Source of the DNA: CAWBOV01 sp963790525
GTDB lineage: Bacteria > Actinomycetota > Actinomycetes > Mycobacteriales > Jatrophihabitantaceae
Assembly (NCBI GenBank): GCA_963790525.1
Contig: CAWBOV010000002.1
Coordinates: 620,001-684,000, forward strand
Reading direction: 5' to 3'
DNA length: 64,000 nt
Part shown: piece after piece, positions 18,143-27,500 of the stretch
How positions within the stretch are numbered: the stretch's first letter is position 1
Layout: each line of letters begins with the position of its first letter
The notes under the pieces: generated by a model
Seen by the model: the letters and a program-made list of their open reading frames with translations, nothing else
Databases searched by the model: none
Told to the model about the DNA's origin: nothing
Position numbers and translations under genes: made by a program

Positions 18143-18190
18143 CAGTCGGTGCCGAAGGCCTGACGGTCGGTGCCGAAGGCCTGACCGGTC
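18128..18190 (+). repeat. 21-bp tandem repeat spanning the stop codon of the secreted-protein gene
   Basis: Three units beginning gtgccgaaggcctga start at 18128, 18149 and 18170; the first two differ at one base and the third diverges after the TGA. Each unit contains the last codons (VPKA) and the TGA stop, so the gene end is triplicated. Confidence 0.95.
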
Positions 18191-18218
18191 GGCCGGCGGG
18201 CTGCGGCAAGGGCCACGC

Positions 18219-19637
18219 TCAGCGAAGGGCGTTCAGGCGCACGGTGAACCGGGCGCCTCCTTCCGGGGCGTGGCCCGCCGCTATCCCGCCGCCCAGCCGG
18301 GTCACCAGCCCGTGGACGATCGCCAGGCCCAGGCCCGTCCCGACCCGGCGCACCCCGCGGTACCGGTCGTAGAGGGCCGAGCGGTCGAAGGCCACGGCCA
18401 GGTCGTCATCGGTCAGGCCCGGGCCGCCGTCACGCACCTCGATCACCACCTGCGGTCCGTACGGACCGGACTCTCGCCGCAGCGCCAGCACGATGGGTGC
18501 GCCGGGCGGGGTGACGCGCAGCGCGTTGTCGAACAGGCCGTCCAGGGCCTGGCGCAGGCGCCCCGGGTCGGTGGTCACGACGCAGTCGCCCTCGGGAGCC
18601 ACCTCCGCGACGAACCGCACCCCCGCCTCGGCACAGCGCTGCGCCCACACCGGCGCGGCACTGGCGGCCACGGCGCGGACGTCCACCTCGGTCAGGTCGA
18701 TGCGGAACTCCTGGGCGCCGAGGCGGGCCAGGTCCAGCAGGTCACCGACGAGGCGGTCGAGGCGCTGTGACTCGGCGACCAGGACCTGCCCGACGCCGGC
18801 CACCTCCTCGGGCGTGACGATCCCGTCGGCCAGTGACTCCGCGTAGCCGGAGATCGACGTCAAGGGCGTGCGGAGGTCGTGCGACACGGACATGAGGAAC
18901 TCGCGTTGCCGCTGCTCCGAGTGGCCCAGTTCGGCGGCCAAGCCGTTGAGCGCCTCGGCGACCTCCGCCACCTCCGCGGGCCCGGACGGCTCGATGCGCA
19001 CGTCACGGCGCCCGGCGGCGAGCGCGTGCGCGGCCGAGGCGGTCCTGCGCAGCGGCCGCGCGATGCGGTAGGCGACGAGCAGCCCCAGCAGCACCGCGAT
19101 CACCGCCGCGACGAGCAGCGCGACGATCATCCGGCGGATGGCGCCCTCGGTGCCGGCCAGCGCGTCCGAGCGGCGCTGAACGAGCACGATCGCGCCGGCG
19201 TTCGTGCGCCGTCCCTCGACGAGCAGCACCTGCCCGGCGACCGTCCGTTGCAGGGAGACGCTGCCGGTCTGCTCGAGCTGGGCGACCTGCGCCGCGGTCA
19301 CCGACCGGCGGGCCAGCGCGTCCGTCGAGGTCACCCGTCCCGCCTGGGTCACCGTGGCCACCTGGACGTCGATGGCTCGCAGCGTCCGGAACGCCCGCTG
19401 CTGCGCCACCTCGGGGTTGACGCCGAGATCGGCGGCGGCGGCGGAGGCGTCGGCGAGCTTGGCCAGGGTCTGCCGCGCGCTGCGCTCGTCGGCGCTGCGG
19501 ATCAGCCCGGCCGCGAGCAGGCCGGCGATCACCACGGCGATCGTGACGATGGCCGCGGCGAGGAGTGAGATCTGCAGCGCCAGCGACGCGGGCCGCCTCC
19601 CCGGTGCGGGTGTCGCGGGGGCGGCGGCCGCGGTCAC
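18219..19637 (-). CDS. sensor histidine kinase of a two-component system
   Basis: A 472-residue kinase: first membrane segment at residues 22-45, an extracytoplasmic sensor region of about 110 residues, a second membrane segment near 160-185, a HAMP domain, the H-box VSHDLRTPLTSI with the phospho-accepting His, N-box DNALRV, and G-boxes DGGPGL and GTGLGLAIV. The GTG start overlaps the response-regulator stop as GTGA, so kinase and regulator are made together. The signal sensed is unknown; the sensor region shows no recognised ligand-binding fold. Confidence 0.93.
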   Translation of the reverse strand: MTAAAAPATPAPGRRPASLALQISLLAAAIVTIAVVIAGLLAAGLIRSADERSARQTLAKLADASAAAADLGVNPEVAQQRAFRTLRAIDVQVATVTQAGRVTSTDALARRSVTAAQVAQLEQTGSVSLQRTVAGQVLLVEGRRTNAGAIVLVQRRSDALAGTEGAIRRMIVALLVAAVIAVLLGLLVAYRIARPLRRTASAAHALAAGRRDVRIEPSGPAEVAEVAEALNGLAAELGHSEQRQREFLMSVSHDLRTPLTSISGYAESLADGIVTPEEVAGVGQVLVAESQRLDRLVGDLLDLARLGAQEFRIDLTEVDVRAVAASAAPVWAQRCAEAGVRFVAEVAPEGDCVVTTDPGRLRQALDGLFDNALRVTPPGAPIVLALRRESGPYGPQVVIEVRDGGPGLTDDDLAVAFDRSALYDRYRGVRRVGTGLGLAIVHGLVTRLGGGIAAGHAPEGGARFTVRLNALR

Positions 19638-20377
19638 GGAGCGGCAGCCGGCACGGGGCGGCGTTCCTCGGCCGCGTAGCCGACACCCCGCACCGTGCGG
19701 ACGGGGTTGGCGGCCCCGAGCTTGGCCCGCACCTGCGCGATGTGCACGTCGACGGTCCGGCTGCCCGCCACCGAGGAGTACCCCCAGACCTCGCTCAGCA
19801 GCTGCTCGCGGCTGAACACCCGCCCGGGCCTACGCATCAGGAAGGCCAGCAGGTCGAACTCGGTCGCGGTCAGCGCCACCTCCGCCGAGCCGACGAAGAC
19901 GCGGCGCTGCGACGGCTCGACGCGGACGGCCCCGATCGTGAGGGTGTCGGCGGCGGCCCCGATCCCGTCGGTCCGGCGCAGCACGCTGGCCACGCGGGCG
20001 ACGAGCTCGCGTGGCGAGAACGGCTTGGTGACGTAGTCGTCCGCCCCGAGTTCGAGGCCGATGATGCGGTCGACCTCGTCGTCGCGCGCGGTGACGAACA
20101 GGACCGGAGTCCAGTCGTCGTCGGCGCGCAGGCGTCGGCACAGCTGGATGCCGTCCATCCCGGGCAGCCCGACATCCAGGATGACGGCGGCCGGTTTGAG
20201 GGTGCGCACGGCCTCCAGGCCCCGTTCGCCGTCGCTCTCGTGGTGGACGCCGTAACCGGCGCGGGTGAGGTAGCGGCGGATGACGTCGGCGATCGCGGGT
20301 TCGTCCTCCACGACCAGGATGAGCCGGCGGGTCGGGGTGCGGGGAGCGCCGGCCGGGGTCGTGGGCGCAGTCGCCAT
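19634..20377 (-). CDS. OmpR/PhoB-family response regulator
   Basis: A 247-residue regulator. Receiver domain: acidic pair VEDEP, phospho-acceptor Asp in ILDVGLPGMDG, Lys in TKPFSPRE. The C-terminal winged helix-turn-helix ends with the classic TVRGVGY. It is the first gene of the pair with the kinase. Upstream, 11-bp-spaced direct repeats (20439-20456) suggest that it regulates its own promoter, as many OmpR-family members do. Targets are unknown. Confidence 0.95.
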   Translation of the reverse strand: MATAPTTPAGAPRTPTRRLILVVEDEPAIADVIRRYLTRAGYGVHHESDGERGLEAVRTLKPAAVILDVGLPGMDGIQLCRRLRADDDWTPVLFVTARDDEVDRIIGLELGADDYVTKPFSPRELVARVASVLRRTDGIGAAADTLTIGAVRVEPSQRRVFVGSAEVALTATEFDLLAFLMRRPGRVFSREQLLSEVWGYSSVAGSRTVDVHIAQVRAKLGAANPVRTVRGVGYAAEERRPVPAAAP

Positions 20378-20438
20378 GGGGCGAACTGTACCGATCCGAG
20401 CTGTCTGCGCAGGCGACATGCGACCCTCGCCTACACGC

Positions 20439-20456
20439 TCCGAACACGATCCGAAC
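20439..20456 (-). promoter_or_regulatory. direct heptamer repeats, likely response-regulator binding site
   Basis: On the coding strand of the regulator: GTTCGGA-N4-GTTCGGA, an exact heptamer repeated with an 11-bp period, 62 to 79 nt upstream of its start codon. OmpR/PhoB-family dimers bind such one-turn-phased direct repeats (for example the PHO box). Confidence 0.55.
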
Positions 20457-20518
20457 AAAGTCGCCGGTAGGGTCGCGGCCATCCAGTCGCCGATCGCCAT
20501 CGGGAGGACCAGACCGCC

Positions 20519-20869
20519 GTGATCACCGCCGCCGACGCCCGCGCCCTTGCCCTCGCCCTGCCCGAGGCGGTCGAGCAGCCGCATCACGACCGGGTGTCCT
20601 TCCGGGTCCACGGCAAGATCTTCGCCACGGTCCCGGACGACACGCACTGGAACGTCATGGTGGGCGAGGACGAGATCCGGGCTGCCGCCGCGGCCGATCC
20701 GCGAGCCTGCGAACTGCTGTGGTGGGGCAAGAAGCTGTCCGCGGTGCGCGTGCACCTGGCCACGGTCGACGCCGCGCACTTCGCCGAACTGCTCACCGAC
20801 GCCTGGCGCGGCAAGGCTCCCGCCGCGTTGCGCGAGCGCCTCCCCGCCGACGGGCCCGTCGGAGGCTAG
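20519..20869 (+). CDS. MmcQ/YjbR family protein
   Basis: A 116-residue protein starting at GTG. The pattern LALALPEAVEQPHHDRVSFRVHGKIFATV at the N-terminus is diagnostic of the MmcQ/YjbR double-wing DNA-binding-like fold. Function of the family is not established. The stop codon shares bases with the stop of the convergent flavin-reductase-like gene (CTAG at 20866-20869). Confidence 0.87.
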   Translation: MITAADARALALALPEAVEQPHHDRVSFRVHGKIFATVPDDTHWNVMVGEDEIRAAAAADPRACELLWWGKKLSAVRVHLATVDAAHFAELLTDAWRGKAPAALRERLPADGPVGG

Positions 20870-21495
20870 CTGCGCCGGCCGTCCCGCCATTCGTCATAGG
20901 TCAGGCGCTTGAGGGTGAACAGCTCGCCCAGGCGGGACCACTCGTCACGTCCCAGGCGGGCCAGCGGGGCGACCCTGGCGGCGTCGGGCAGCCCGTCGGC
21001 GGCCAGGCAGTCCGCCCGGACCGAGATGTGCACGACCTCGCCGAAGACCATCGTGCAGGAGCCGATGACGTGTTCGCCGCTGACCCGGCACTCGAACGCG
21101 ATCGGCGCCTCGGCCACCCGCGGCGCGCTCACCCGCACGCTGGGCTGACGGGTCAGACCGGCGGCCTCGATCTCGCTCACCTCGGGCGGGAACGGGGTCG
21201 CGGAGTCGTTCATCGGCGCCTCGTGGCTGCCTGCCCCGATGTGCAGGACGAAGTCGCCGCTGGCCCGGATGTTGCGGAGCGTGTCCTTCGTGCCGACGGA
21301 GACGAAGCACAGCGTGGGTGGGTCCACCCCGGCGACGGTGGTGAACGAGTGCGGGGCCAGGTTGTCCACGCCGTCGGCGCCCACGGTCGACACCCAGGCG
21401 ATGGCGCGGGGGATCAGGCCCGCGGTGAGCCAGGGGTAGACCCCGCGCGGCGGGAGGTCGGCCGGGTCGAGTTCGACGCGCTCGGGCGTGCTCAC
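20866..21495 (-). CDS. flavin reductase-like (RutF/DIM6-type) FMN-binding protein
   Basis: A 209-residue protein with the split-barrel flavin reductase domain. Signature stretches are YPWLTAGLIPRAIAWVSTVGADGVDNLAPHSFTT and CFVSVGTKDTLRNIRASGDFVLHI. Such proteins bind FMN and act as NAD(P)H:flavin reductases or as stand-alone flavoproteins. GTG 21495 overlaps the stop of the upstream XdhC-like gene as GTGA, so the two are coupled. Confidence 0.88.
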   Translation of the reverse strand: MSTPERVELDPADLPPRGVYPWLTAGLIPRAIAWVSTVGADGVDNLAPHSFTTVAGVDPPTLCFVSVGTKDTLRNIRASGDFVLHIGAGSHEAPMNDSATPFPPEVSEIEAAGLTRQPSVRVSAPRVAEAPIAFECRVSGEHVIGSCTMVFGEVVHISVRADCLAADGLPDAARVAPLARLGRDEWSRLGELFTLKRLTYDEWRDGRRS

Positions 21496-22502
21496 GACTG
21501 GGGGTACCGCGGGGGCGGGGCGTTCGGCCCCTCGGTGTGGATCGGCCCGGACCGCGCGCTCAGGGGCTGGGCGCCGGTGCCGCGCCGGACGGCGAGGATC
21601 TCGGCGACGATCGAGACCGCGATCTCGGACGGGGTGAAGGCCCCGATGTCCAGGCCGGCCGGTCCCCGGATCCCCCGCACCGCGTCCGGCTCGACGCCGT
21701 GGGAGGTGAGCCAGTCCGCACGGGCGGCCTGGGTGCGGCGCGAGCCCAGTGCGCCGACGTAACCGGCGCGGCTGCCCAGGGCCGCTCGCAGCGCAGCTCC
21801 GCTGGCGTCCAGGTCGTGGTCGAGGACGACGACGGCGTCGGCACTGCTCAGGGCGTCGGTCGCCGCGACCGCCGCGTCGGCGCCGTGCTCGGTGCCGTGC
21901 TCGGTGCCGGTGGTCCAGCCGAGCTGGCCGCCCAGGGACGTCAACGCCTCGGCGATCAGTCCGTCGCCGACGACGACGAGCCGGGGCACCGGCCACAGCG
22001 CGACGACGAGCCGGTCCCCGGCGATCGTGGTGGCGGAGCTCCCGCGGGCGAACAGCCGCGCCGCCCCGGGAGCGGCATCTTCCGCCCCGGCGATCGTCGC
22101 CGGCGTGTACACCTCGGTCCGGCCCGTCGATTCCGCCGCGAGCTCGGTCACCAGCGCGGTGGGTTCGCGATCGGTGAGGCGCTGCCAGACGGTTCGCGGA
22201 AGCTGGTCCGCGGGCTGGATCAGCAGCCGCGCCCGGCCGCCGCAGCTGAGCCCGGCACCGTGCGCGGCGGCGTCGCTGACGGTGATCTCGGCCAGCCTCG
22301 GGGTGGTGTCGGTGCCCACCAGCTCATCCAGCTGATCGTCGGCGGCACCGTCCAGCAGTGCCCCGACACGGCCCGAGCCGGTCAAGGCCACCACGTCGGC
22401 GGCGGCGCGCGAGCTGAACCCCTGCACGTCGACGACCCGCACCAGCAGGACCGGCTGACCGGCCGCCACGGCGGCCGCCACGGTCTCGGCGATGTCGAAC
22501 AT
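21492..22502 (-). CDS. XdhC/CoxI-family molybdenum-enzyme accessory protein
   Basis: A 336-residue protein with the N-terminal XdhC_CoxI domain (PVLLVRVVDVQGFSSRAAADVVAL) and a C-terminal Rossmann-like XdhC_C domain ending in YVGALGSRRTQAARADWL and GLDIGAFTPSEIAVSIVAEI. The family inserts or matures the molybdenum cofactor for xanthine or CO dehydrogenases. No such dehydrogenase is in the window, so the client is elsewhere or the gene has another role. An EHGTEHG duplication comes from a 12-bp tandem repeat. It is divergent from the DrrAB-like operon. Confidence 0.85.
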   Translation of the reverse strand: MFDIAETVAAAVAAGQPVLLVRVVDVQGFSSRAAADVVALTGSGRVGALLDGAADDQLDELVGTDTTPRLAEITVSDAAAHGAGLSCGGRARLLIQPADQLPRTVWQRLTDREPTALVTELAAESTGRTEVYTPATIAGAEDAAPGAARLFARGSSATTIAGDRLVVALWPVPRLVVVGDGLIAEALTSLGGQLGWTTGTEHGTEHGADAAVAATDALSSADAVVVLDHDLDASGAALRAALGSRAGYVGALGSRRTQAARADWLTSHGVEPDAVRGIRGPAGLDIGAFTPSEIAVSIVAEILAVRRGTGAQPLSARSGPIHTEGPNAPPPRYPQS

Positions 22503-22548
22503 GGACCCACCGTCTCATGCCCGCGGCCGGCGCGCACCGGCGCTGTCA

Positions 22549-22567
22549 GCGATCTGTGCGCGATCTG
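22549..22567 (+). promoter_or_regulatory. 11-bp-phased direct repeats upstream of the DrrAB-like operon, possible SARP site
   Basis: GCGATCTG occurs at 22549-22556 and 22560-22567, an exact 8-mer with an 11-bp period, about 120 nt before the ABC ATPase start. SARP regulators are known to bind heptameric direct repeats with this period next to the -35 element. A SARP gene lies directly downstream of the operon. No convincing -10 element is visible at the expected distance. Confidence 0.4.
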
Positions 22568-22685
22568 CCAGTGGCGGCGGGCATCGTGTGTCCTGAGACG
22601 AGCTGCGACACGGGTCGAGACGCCGGGCACCAGGTGCCGGCACCGCACCGCGCGCACCGTCACCACGCACGAGGAAGGACACATC

Positions 22686-23669
22686 ATGACCAACGCCATC
22701 GAGGCACACGGCCTCACCAAGCGATACGGATCCACCCAGGCCCTCGCGGGCATCGACCTGACCGTCCCCGAGGGCACCGTGCTCGGCGTCCTCGGCCCGA
22801 ACGGCGCCGGCAAGACGACCGCGGTGCGCATCCTGGCGACGCTGATCGGCGCCGATGCCGGCACCGCCCAGGTCGCCGGTTTCGACATCGTCCGGCAGGC
22901 CCGCCAGGTCCGCCAGCACATCGGCCTGACCGGGCAGTACGCGTCCGTCGACGAGGACCTCACCGGGACCGAGAACCTGGTCCTCATCGGCGAGCTGCTC
23001 AACCTGCGCCGGCCCGCGGCCCGCGACCGCGCCCGGGAGCTGCTGGCGTGGTTCGACCTGGACGAGGCCGCCGACCGGCCCGCCAAGACCTACTCCGGCG
23101 GCATGCGCCGGCGCCTGGATCTCGCCGCCAGCCTGGTCGGGCGGCCGGCGGTGATCTTCCTGGACGAGCCCACGACGGGCCTCGACCCGGCCAAGCGCGA
23201 GGACATGTGGGAGGTCGTGCGGCGCCTGGTCGGTGACGGCTCGACCGTGCTGCTCACGACCCAGTACCTGGACGAGGCGGACGCGCTCGCCGACAACATC
23301 AGCGTGATCGACCACGGACGGGTCATCGCCACCGGCACGCCCGACGAGCTCAAGCGGGTGGTCGGCGGCCAGACGCTCACCGTGCGCCCGACCGATCCGG
23401 GCCGGCTCGACGACGTCGCGACGATCATCTCCGACGTCTCCGGCGGGCGGCCCGAGTCCCCTCGCCGCGGAGTGCTCAGCGTTCCCGTCGCCGGGGACGC
23501 CGCCCTGACCGCCGCGGTGCAGCGCCTGTCCGCCGCGGGGATCGCGCTGACCGAACTCTCCCTGCACCTGCCCAGCCTCGACGAGGTGTTCTTCACCCTC
23601 ACCGGCCACACGGCCGAGGCCCTCACCGGCGATCCCACCGCTCTTCCCGAGAAGGAGCCCGTCTCATGA
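22686..23669 (+). CDS. DrrA-type ABC transporter ATP-binding protein
   Basis: A 327-residue ATPase of the daunorubicin-resistance (DrrA) family: Walker A GPNGAGKTT, signature YSGGMRRRL, Walker B VIFLDEPTTGLD, and the family C-terminal domain ending in LSLHLPSLDEVFFTLTGHTAE. It powers export of a drug-like or lipid molecule. GAGGAAGGA precedes the ATG. It overlaps the permease by 4 nt. The convergent SARP regulator and the direct repeats upstream suggest pathway-specific control. Confidence 0.94.
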   Translation: MTNAIEAHGLTKRYGSTQALAGIDLTVPEGTVLGVLGPNGAGKTTAVRILATLIGADAGTAQVAGFDIVRQARQVRQHIGLTGQYASVDEDLTGTENLVLIGELLNLRRPAARDRARELLAWFDLDEAADRPAKTYSGGMRRRLDLAASLVGRPAVIFLDEPTTGLDPAKREDMWEVVRRLVGDGSTVLLTTQYLDEADALADNISVIDHGRVIATGTPDELKRVVGGQTLTVRPTDPGRLDDVATIISDVSGGRPESPRRGVLSVPVAGDAALTAAVQRLSAAGIALTELSLHLPSLDEVFFTLTGHTAEALTGDPTALPEKEPVS

Positions 23670-24464
23670 CCACCCTCACCATGGCCGCACCCGCCCAAGG
23701 GTCGGCGACGCAGTCCGTCCGCCACAGCATCGCGCTCGCCCGCCGTGGCCTGATCAAGACCATGCGCACCCCGGAGGCGCTGATCGACGTCACCCTGCAG
23801 CCGATCATCTTCCTGCTGCTGTTCGTCTACCTGTTCGGCGGCGCGATCACCGGGTCCACCCACCAGTACCTGCAGTTCGTGCTGCCCGGCCTGCTCGTGC
23901 AGTCCATCCTCTTCGGCTCGGTGGCGATCGGCGTCAACCTCAACACCGACATCGAGAAGGGTGTCTTCGACCGCTTCCGCAGCCTGCCGATCGCCCGGTC
24001 GGCTCCGCTCATGGGCGCGGTGCTCGCGGACGTGATCAGGTACGTGATCCTGTCGGTGGTGCTCGTCGGCTTCGGCTACGTGATGGGGTTCCGGGTCACG
24101 ACGAACCCGATCTACGCGGTGGCCGCCTGCGTCCTGGCGATCTGCTTCGCGCTGTGCCTGTGCTGGCTCTCGGTCTTCGTCGGGATGCTGGCGCGGACCT
24201 CCGGTGCCGTGCAGGGGATCCTGTTCCTGACGATGTTCCCCCTGACGTTCGGCAGCAACGTCTTCGTCAAGACGGACACGATGCCGGGCTGGCTGCAGGC
24301 CTTCGTCAAGGTCAACCCGGCCACCCACCTGACGAGCGCGGTCCGCGGGCTGATGCTCGGCGGCCCGATCGCCTCGCCGGTCCTCTGGACGCTGTTCTGG
24401 ATGCTCGTGCTGCTGGGTACGTTCTTCCCGCTGGCGGTCGCGGTCGTACCGTCGCCGGGCCTGA
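23666..24464 (+). CDS. DrrB-type ABC-2 permease, probable one-base insertion near the 3' end
   Basis: About 265 residues of an ABC-2 permease with six membrane segments. The conserved DxxxGxxxRFRSLPIARSAP motif lies after segment two. As written, the frame runs on to 24622 with an Arg-rich tail that overlaps the SARP gene by 119 nt. Removing one base at about 24445 restores the normal family ending VYRRRA followed by TGA at 24462-24464, leaving a 39-nt gap to the convergent gene. The end given here assumes that correction. Confidence 0.85.
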
Positions 24465-24487
24465 CGGACGCGCCGGGCCTGACGGAC
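24453..24487 (+). repeat. 18-bp tandem duplication spanning the corrected permease stop codon
   Basis: cgccgggcctgacggacg (24453-24470) is followed by the same 17 bases (24471-24487). Each copy contains GCC TGA, the last codon and stop of the permease in the corrected frame. Confidence 0.9.
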
Positions 24488-24503
24488 CTGCGCGAGCCGA
24501 CGG

Positions 24504-27500
24504 CTACCCGGCCTGCGGGCCGACCACGGCGGCGACGAGCTCGCCCCGGTCGGCCCGCATCCCGGCGTCGTGGGCGGCGGCGTAGGCGCGCGGGCCGAGC
24601 CGGTCGAGCACGGCGGCGCTGATGCGGGCGACGTCCTGATGGGTGGCGTCGGTGGTCCCGCGGGCGGCGTCGGCGGCACCGAGCAACCGGGCGCTGAGCG
24701 CCGGATCGCCGCGGCGCAGGGCCAGGTCGGAGACGGCGACGACGGCCACGCTCAGGACCGGCATGTCCTCGGAGCGCTCCGCCGCGGTCACCGCCTCACG
24801 CAGCGTCTCGGCGGCGACGTCGAGCCGCCCCTCCGCCCCCGCGACGAGACCGGACGAGGTGAGCGCCATGGCCCGGAACTGCAGCGGCCCCCAGAGGGTC
24901 TCGGCCCGCAGGTGCTGCTCCACGAGGCCGATGGCACGGCGCGCCGCGGCCAGATCACCGCGGCACCGCGCGACCTCGGCCCGGCCGACACCGGTCATCA
25001 CGGCGCCGTGGGCGGCTCCCAGGCGTTCGAACTCGCGCGCCGCCTCGGCCAGGTCCGCGTCCGCGGCGTCCCAGTCGCCCAGCCGGATGCGGCACGAGGC
25101 CCGCCAGCACAGGGCCTGCGCCGCGTCGTCGTGCGCGCCGAGCTGGATGCTCGCCTGCCGCCCCTCCGTCAGGGATGCCATCGCCCCGACGACGTCACCG
25201 TCGAGCAGCTGCACGCGCGCCTGCGCCTCCAGGCAGCTCGCCAGGCCGAACCGCTCGCCCTGCGCCCGGAACTCCTCCAGCGCCTCGGGCAGGATCCGGC
25301 GCATCAGCGCGACGTCCCCGCGGTTCTCGGCACCGAGCGCCCGGATCATCTGGAGCGTCGCCCGCGTCCATCCGGTGGCCTGCGCGAGCAGCGCCTCCAG
25401 CCGGTCCTCGCCACCCGGCGGCGCGGCGGACGTGAACATGAGGCAGACGAAGTACAGCACCACCGCCATCGGGTTCTTCTCGGCGTCGAGGTAGGGCTCG
25501 AGGGTGGCGAGCTGGGCGCGCAGGCGATCCTCGCTCGCCTCCTCACCGCTCCAGATCCCGCTGTTCATGCTCGTCATCGCCTCGATCAGGGCGCGCTGCA
25601 TCGACGGCGTCCCGCCGGGCACGCGCACCGCGAAGCCCAGCCAGGTCTCGGCGATCGCGTGGTCCCCGCGCATGGTCCAGAACCAGCCCATGTCCGCTGC
25701 GAGGTCGACGGCACCGTCGGCGTCGCCCACCTCGGCCAGGTGCTGCAGGGCGGCGAGGATGTTGTCCCGCTCGGCGTGCAGCAGGGTGATCCAGGGCAGC
25801 TGCGCCGACGTGCGCACGAGCGGCTCGGCGGTGCGGGCGAGGGAGCGGAAGTAGCGCGCGTGCGCGTCCCGTGCCGCCCGCAGCTCGCCGCGACCCAGCA
25901 GCTGGTCCATGCCGAACTCGCGGATGGTCTCGAGCATCCGGTACCGCGGCGAGGGCTCCTGGATGTGCTGCAACAGGGACTTGTCCACCAGCGCGGCGAG
26001 CAGGTCGAGGACCGCGGCCTCGTCGACCCCGGCCACCGAGGCCGCGCTCGCTGCCGTCACGCCGCCGCTGAGGACCGACACCCGCTCGGCCAGGTCCCGT
26101 TCCCGCGGTGTGAGCAGGTCCCAGCTCCACTCGACGACCGCCCGCAGGGTGCGGTGCCGCGGCAGCGCGGTCCGGCTCCCGCCGGTGAGCAGGCGGAACC
26201 GGTCCCCCAGGCGGTCGGCGATCTGGTCCACGGTCATGGAGCGGGTGCGGGCCGCCGCCAGCTCGATCGCCAGCGGGAGCCCGTCCAGCCGGCGGCAGAT
26301 CTCCAGGATCGGCTCGAGCGTGCCGTCGGTCAGCTGGACCCCCGACCCCACCGCGCCGGCCCGGTCGAGGAACAGCGCCACGGACGGGATCTCCCGTGCC
26401 GCGGCCGTCCCCGCGGCCCCGCCGGCGGCCCGGCTCCGCAGCGGTGGCACGCCGAAGAGCACCTCACCGGTGATGCCCAGCGCCTCCCGGCTCGTCGCGA
26501 GCACCCGCAGGTCCGGGCAGTGTGCGAGCAGGTCGTCCACCAGCTGGGCGGCGGCGTCCAGCAGGTGCTCGCAGTTGTCGACGATCAGCACGGTGCTCTT
26601 GCCGGCGAAGGCGTCCAGGAGCTGGTCCGTCGCTTCCCGCCGGCTGGTCTTGCGGGCGTCGAAGAGGGCGGCCTCGCGCACGCCCAGGCTGCCGATCACC
26701 GACTGGGCGAGGTCCACCGGGTCGGTCACGGCAGCGAGCTCCACCAGCCAGACACCGTCGCGGGTGCCCGGGACCAGGCGCGCGCCGACCTCGCAGGCCA
26801 GCCGGGTCTTCCCGGCGCCACCGGGCCCGACGAGGGTCACCAGCCGGGACGTCTCCAGCAGTGACGCCACGCGCTCCATCTCCTGGTCTCGGCCCAGGAA
26901 GCTCGTCAGCGGCGCCCGCAGATTGGTCCGGCGCGGCTGCGCGGGCGCCGCGGTCTCGGCGAGGGCCGGCGACTCGCCGCGGAGCGCGGACAGGTGCCGG
27001 GCGGCCAGGGCGGGGGACGGGTCGATGCCGAGGGTGTCGGCGAGATGGCGCCGGGCACGCTCGTAGGCGGCCAGCGCCTCGGCGGTCCGCCCGTCGGCAC
27101 AGAGCGCGTCCATGAGCAGCGCGGTGGCGCGTTCCCGGTTCGGGTGCGCCACGGCCAGCGCATCGAGCTCGGCGATGACGTCGGCGGCACGTCCGCGCCG
27201 GATGTCGGCCTCCAACCGGTCCTCGTACGCGCCGAGGCGCAGCTCGGTGAGGTGCGGGCCGGTCGGGTCGGCGGCGTCCTCGATGGCCGGGGCGCGCCAC
27301 AGGGCCAGGGCGTCACCGAGCCGGCTGGCTGCGCCCGCGTAGTCGCCCTCGCGCAGCGCGGCCCGGCCGGCCCGCGCGAGTTGCTCGAAGCGGTGGGCGT
27401 CGACCGAATCGGCATCGACCGCCAGCCGGTACCCGCCCGGAACCTGCGCGACGGCGCCAGGGTCGCCGAGTGCCCGACGCAGCCGCGAGACGAGCGACTG

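Noticed and set aside
17506..18190. CRISPR array or phage attachment site
   Set aside because: The two repeats are short head-to-tail tandems without spacers, and no cas or integrase genes are present.
21889..21912. 12-bp duplication in the XdhC-like gene as a functional repeat
   Set aside because: A single in-frame duplication (EHGTEHG) in a loop, with no sign of function.
24570..26864. 764-codon plus-strand frame antisense to the SARP gene
   Set aside because: The opposite strand encodes a full SARP protein with recognisable motifs; the antisense translation is low-complexity.
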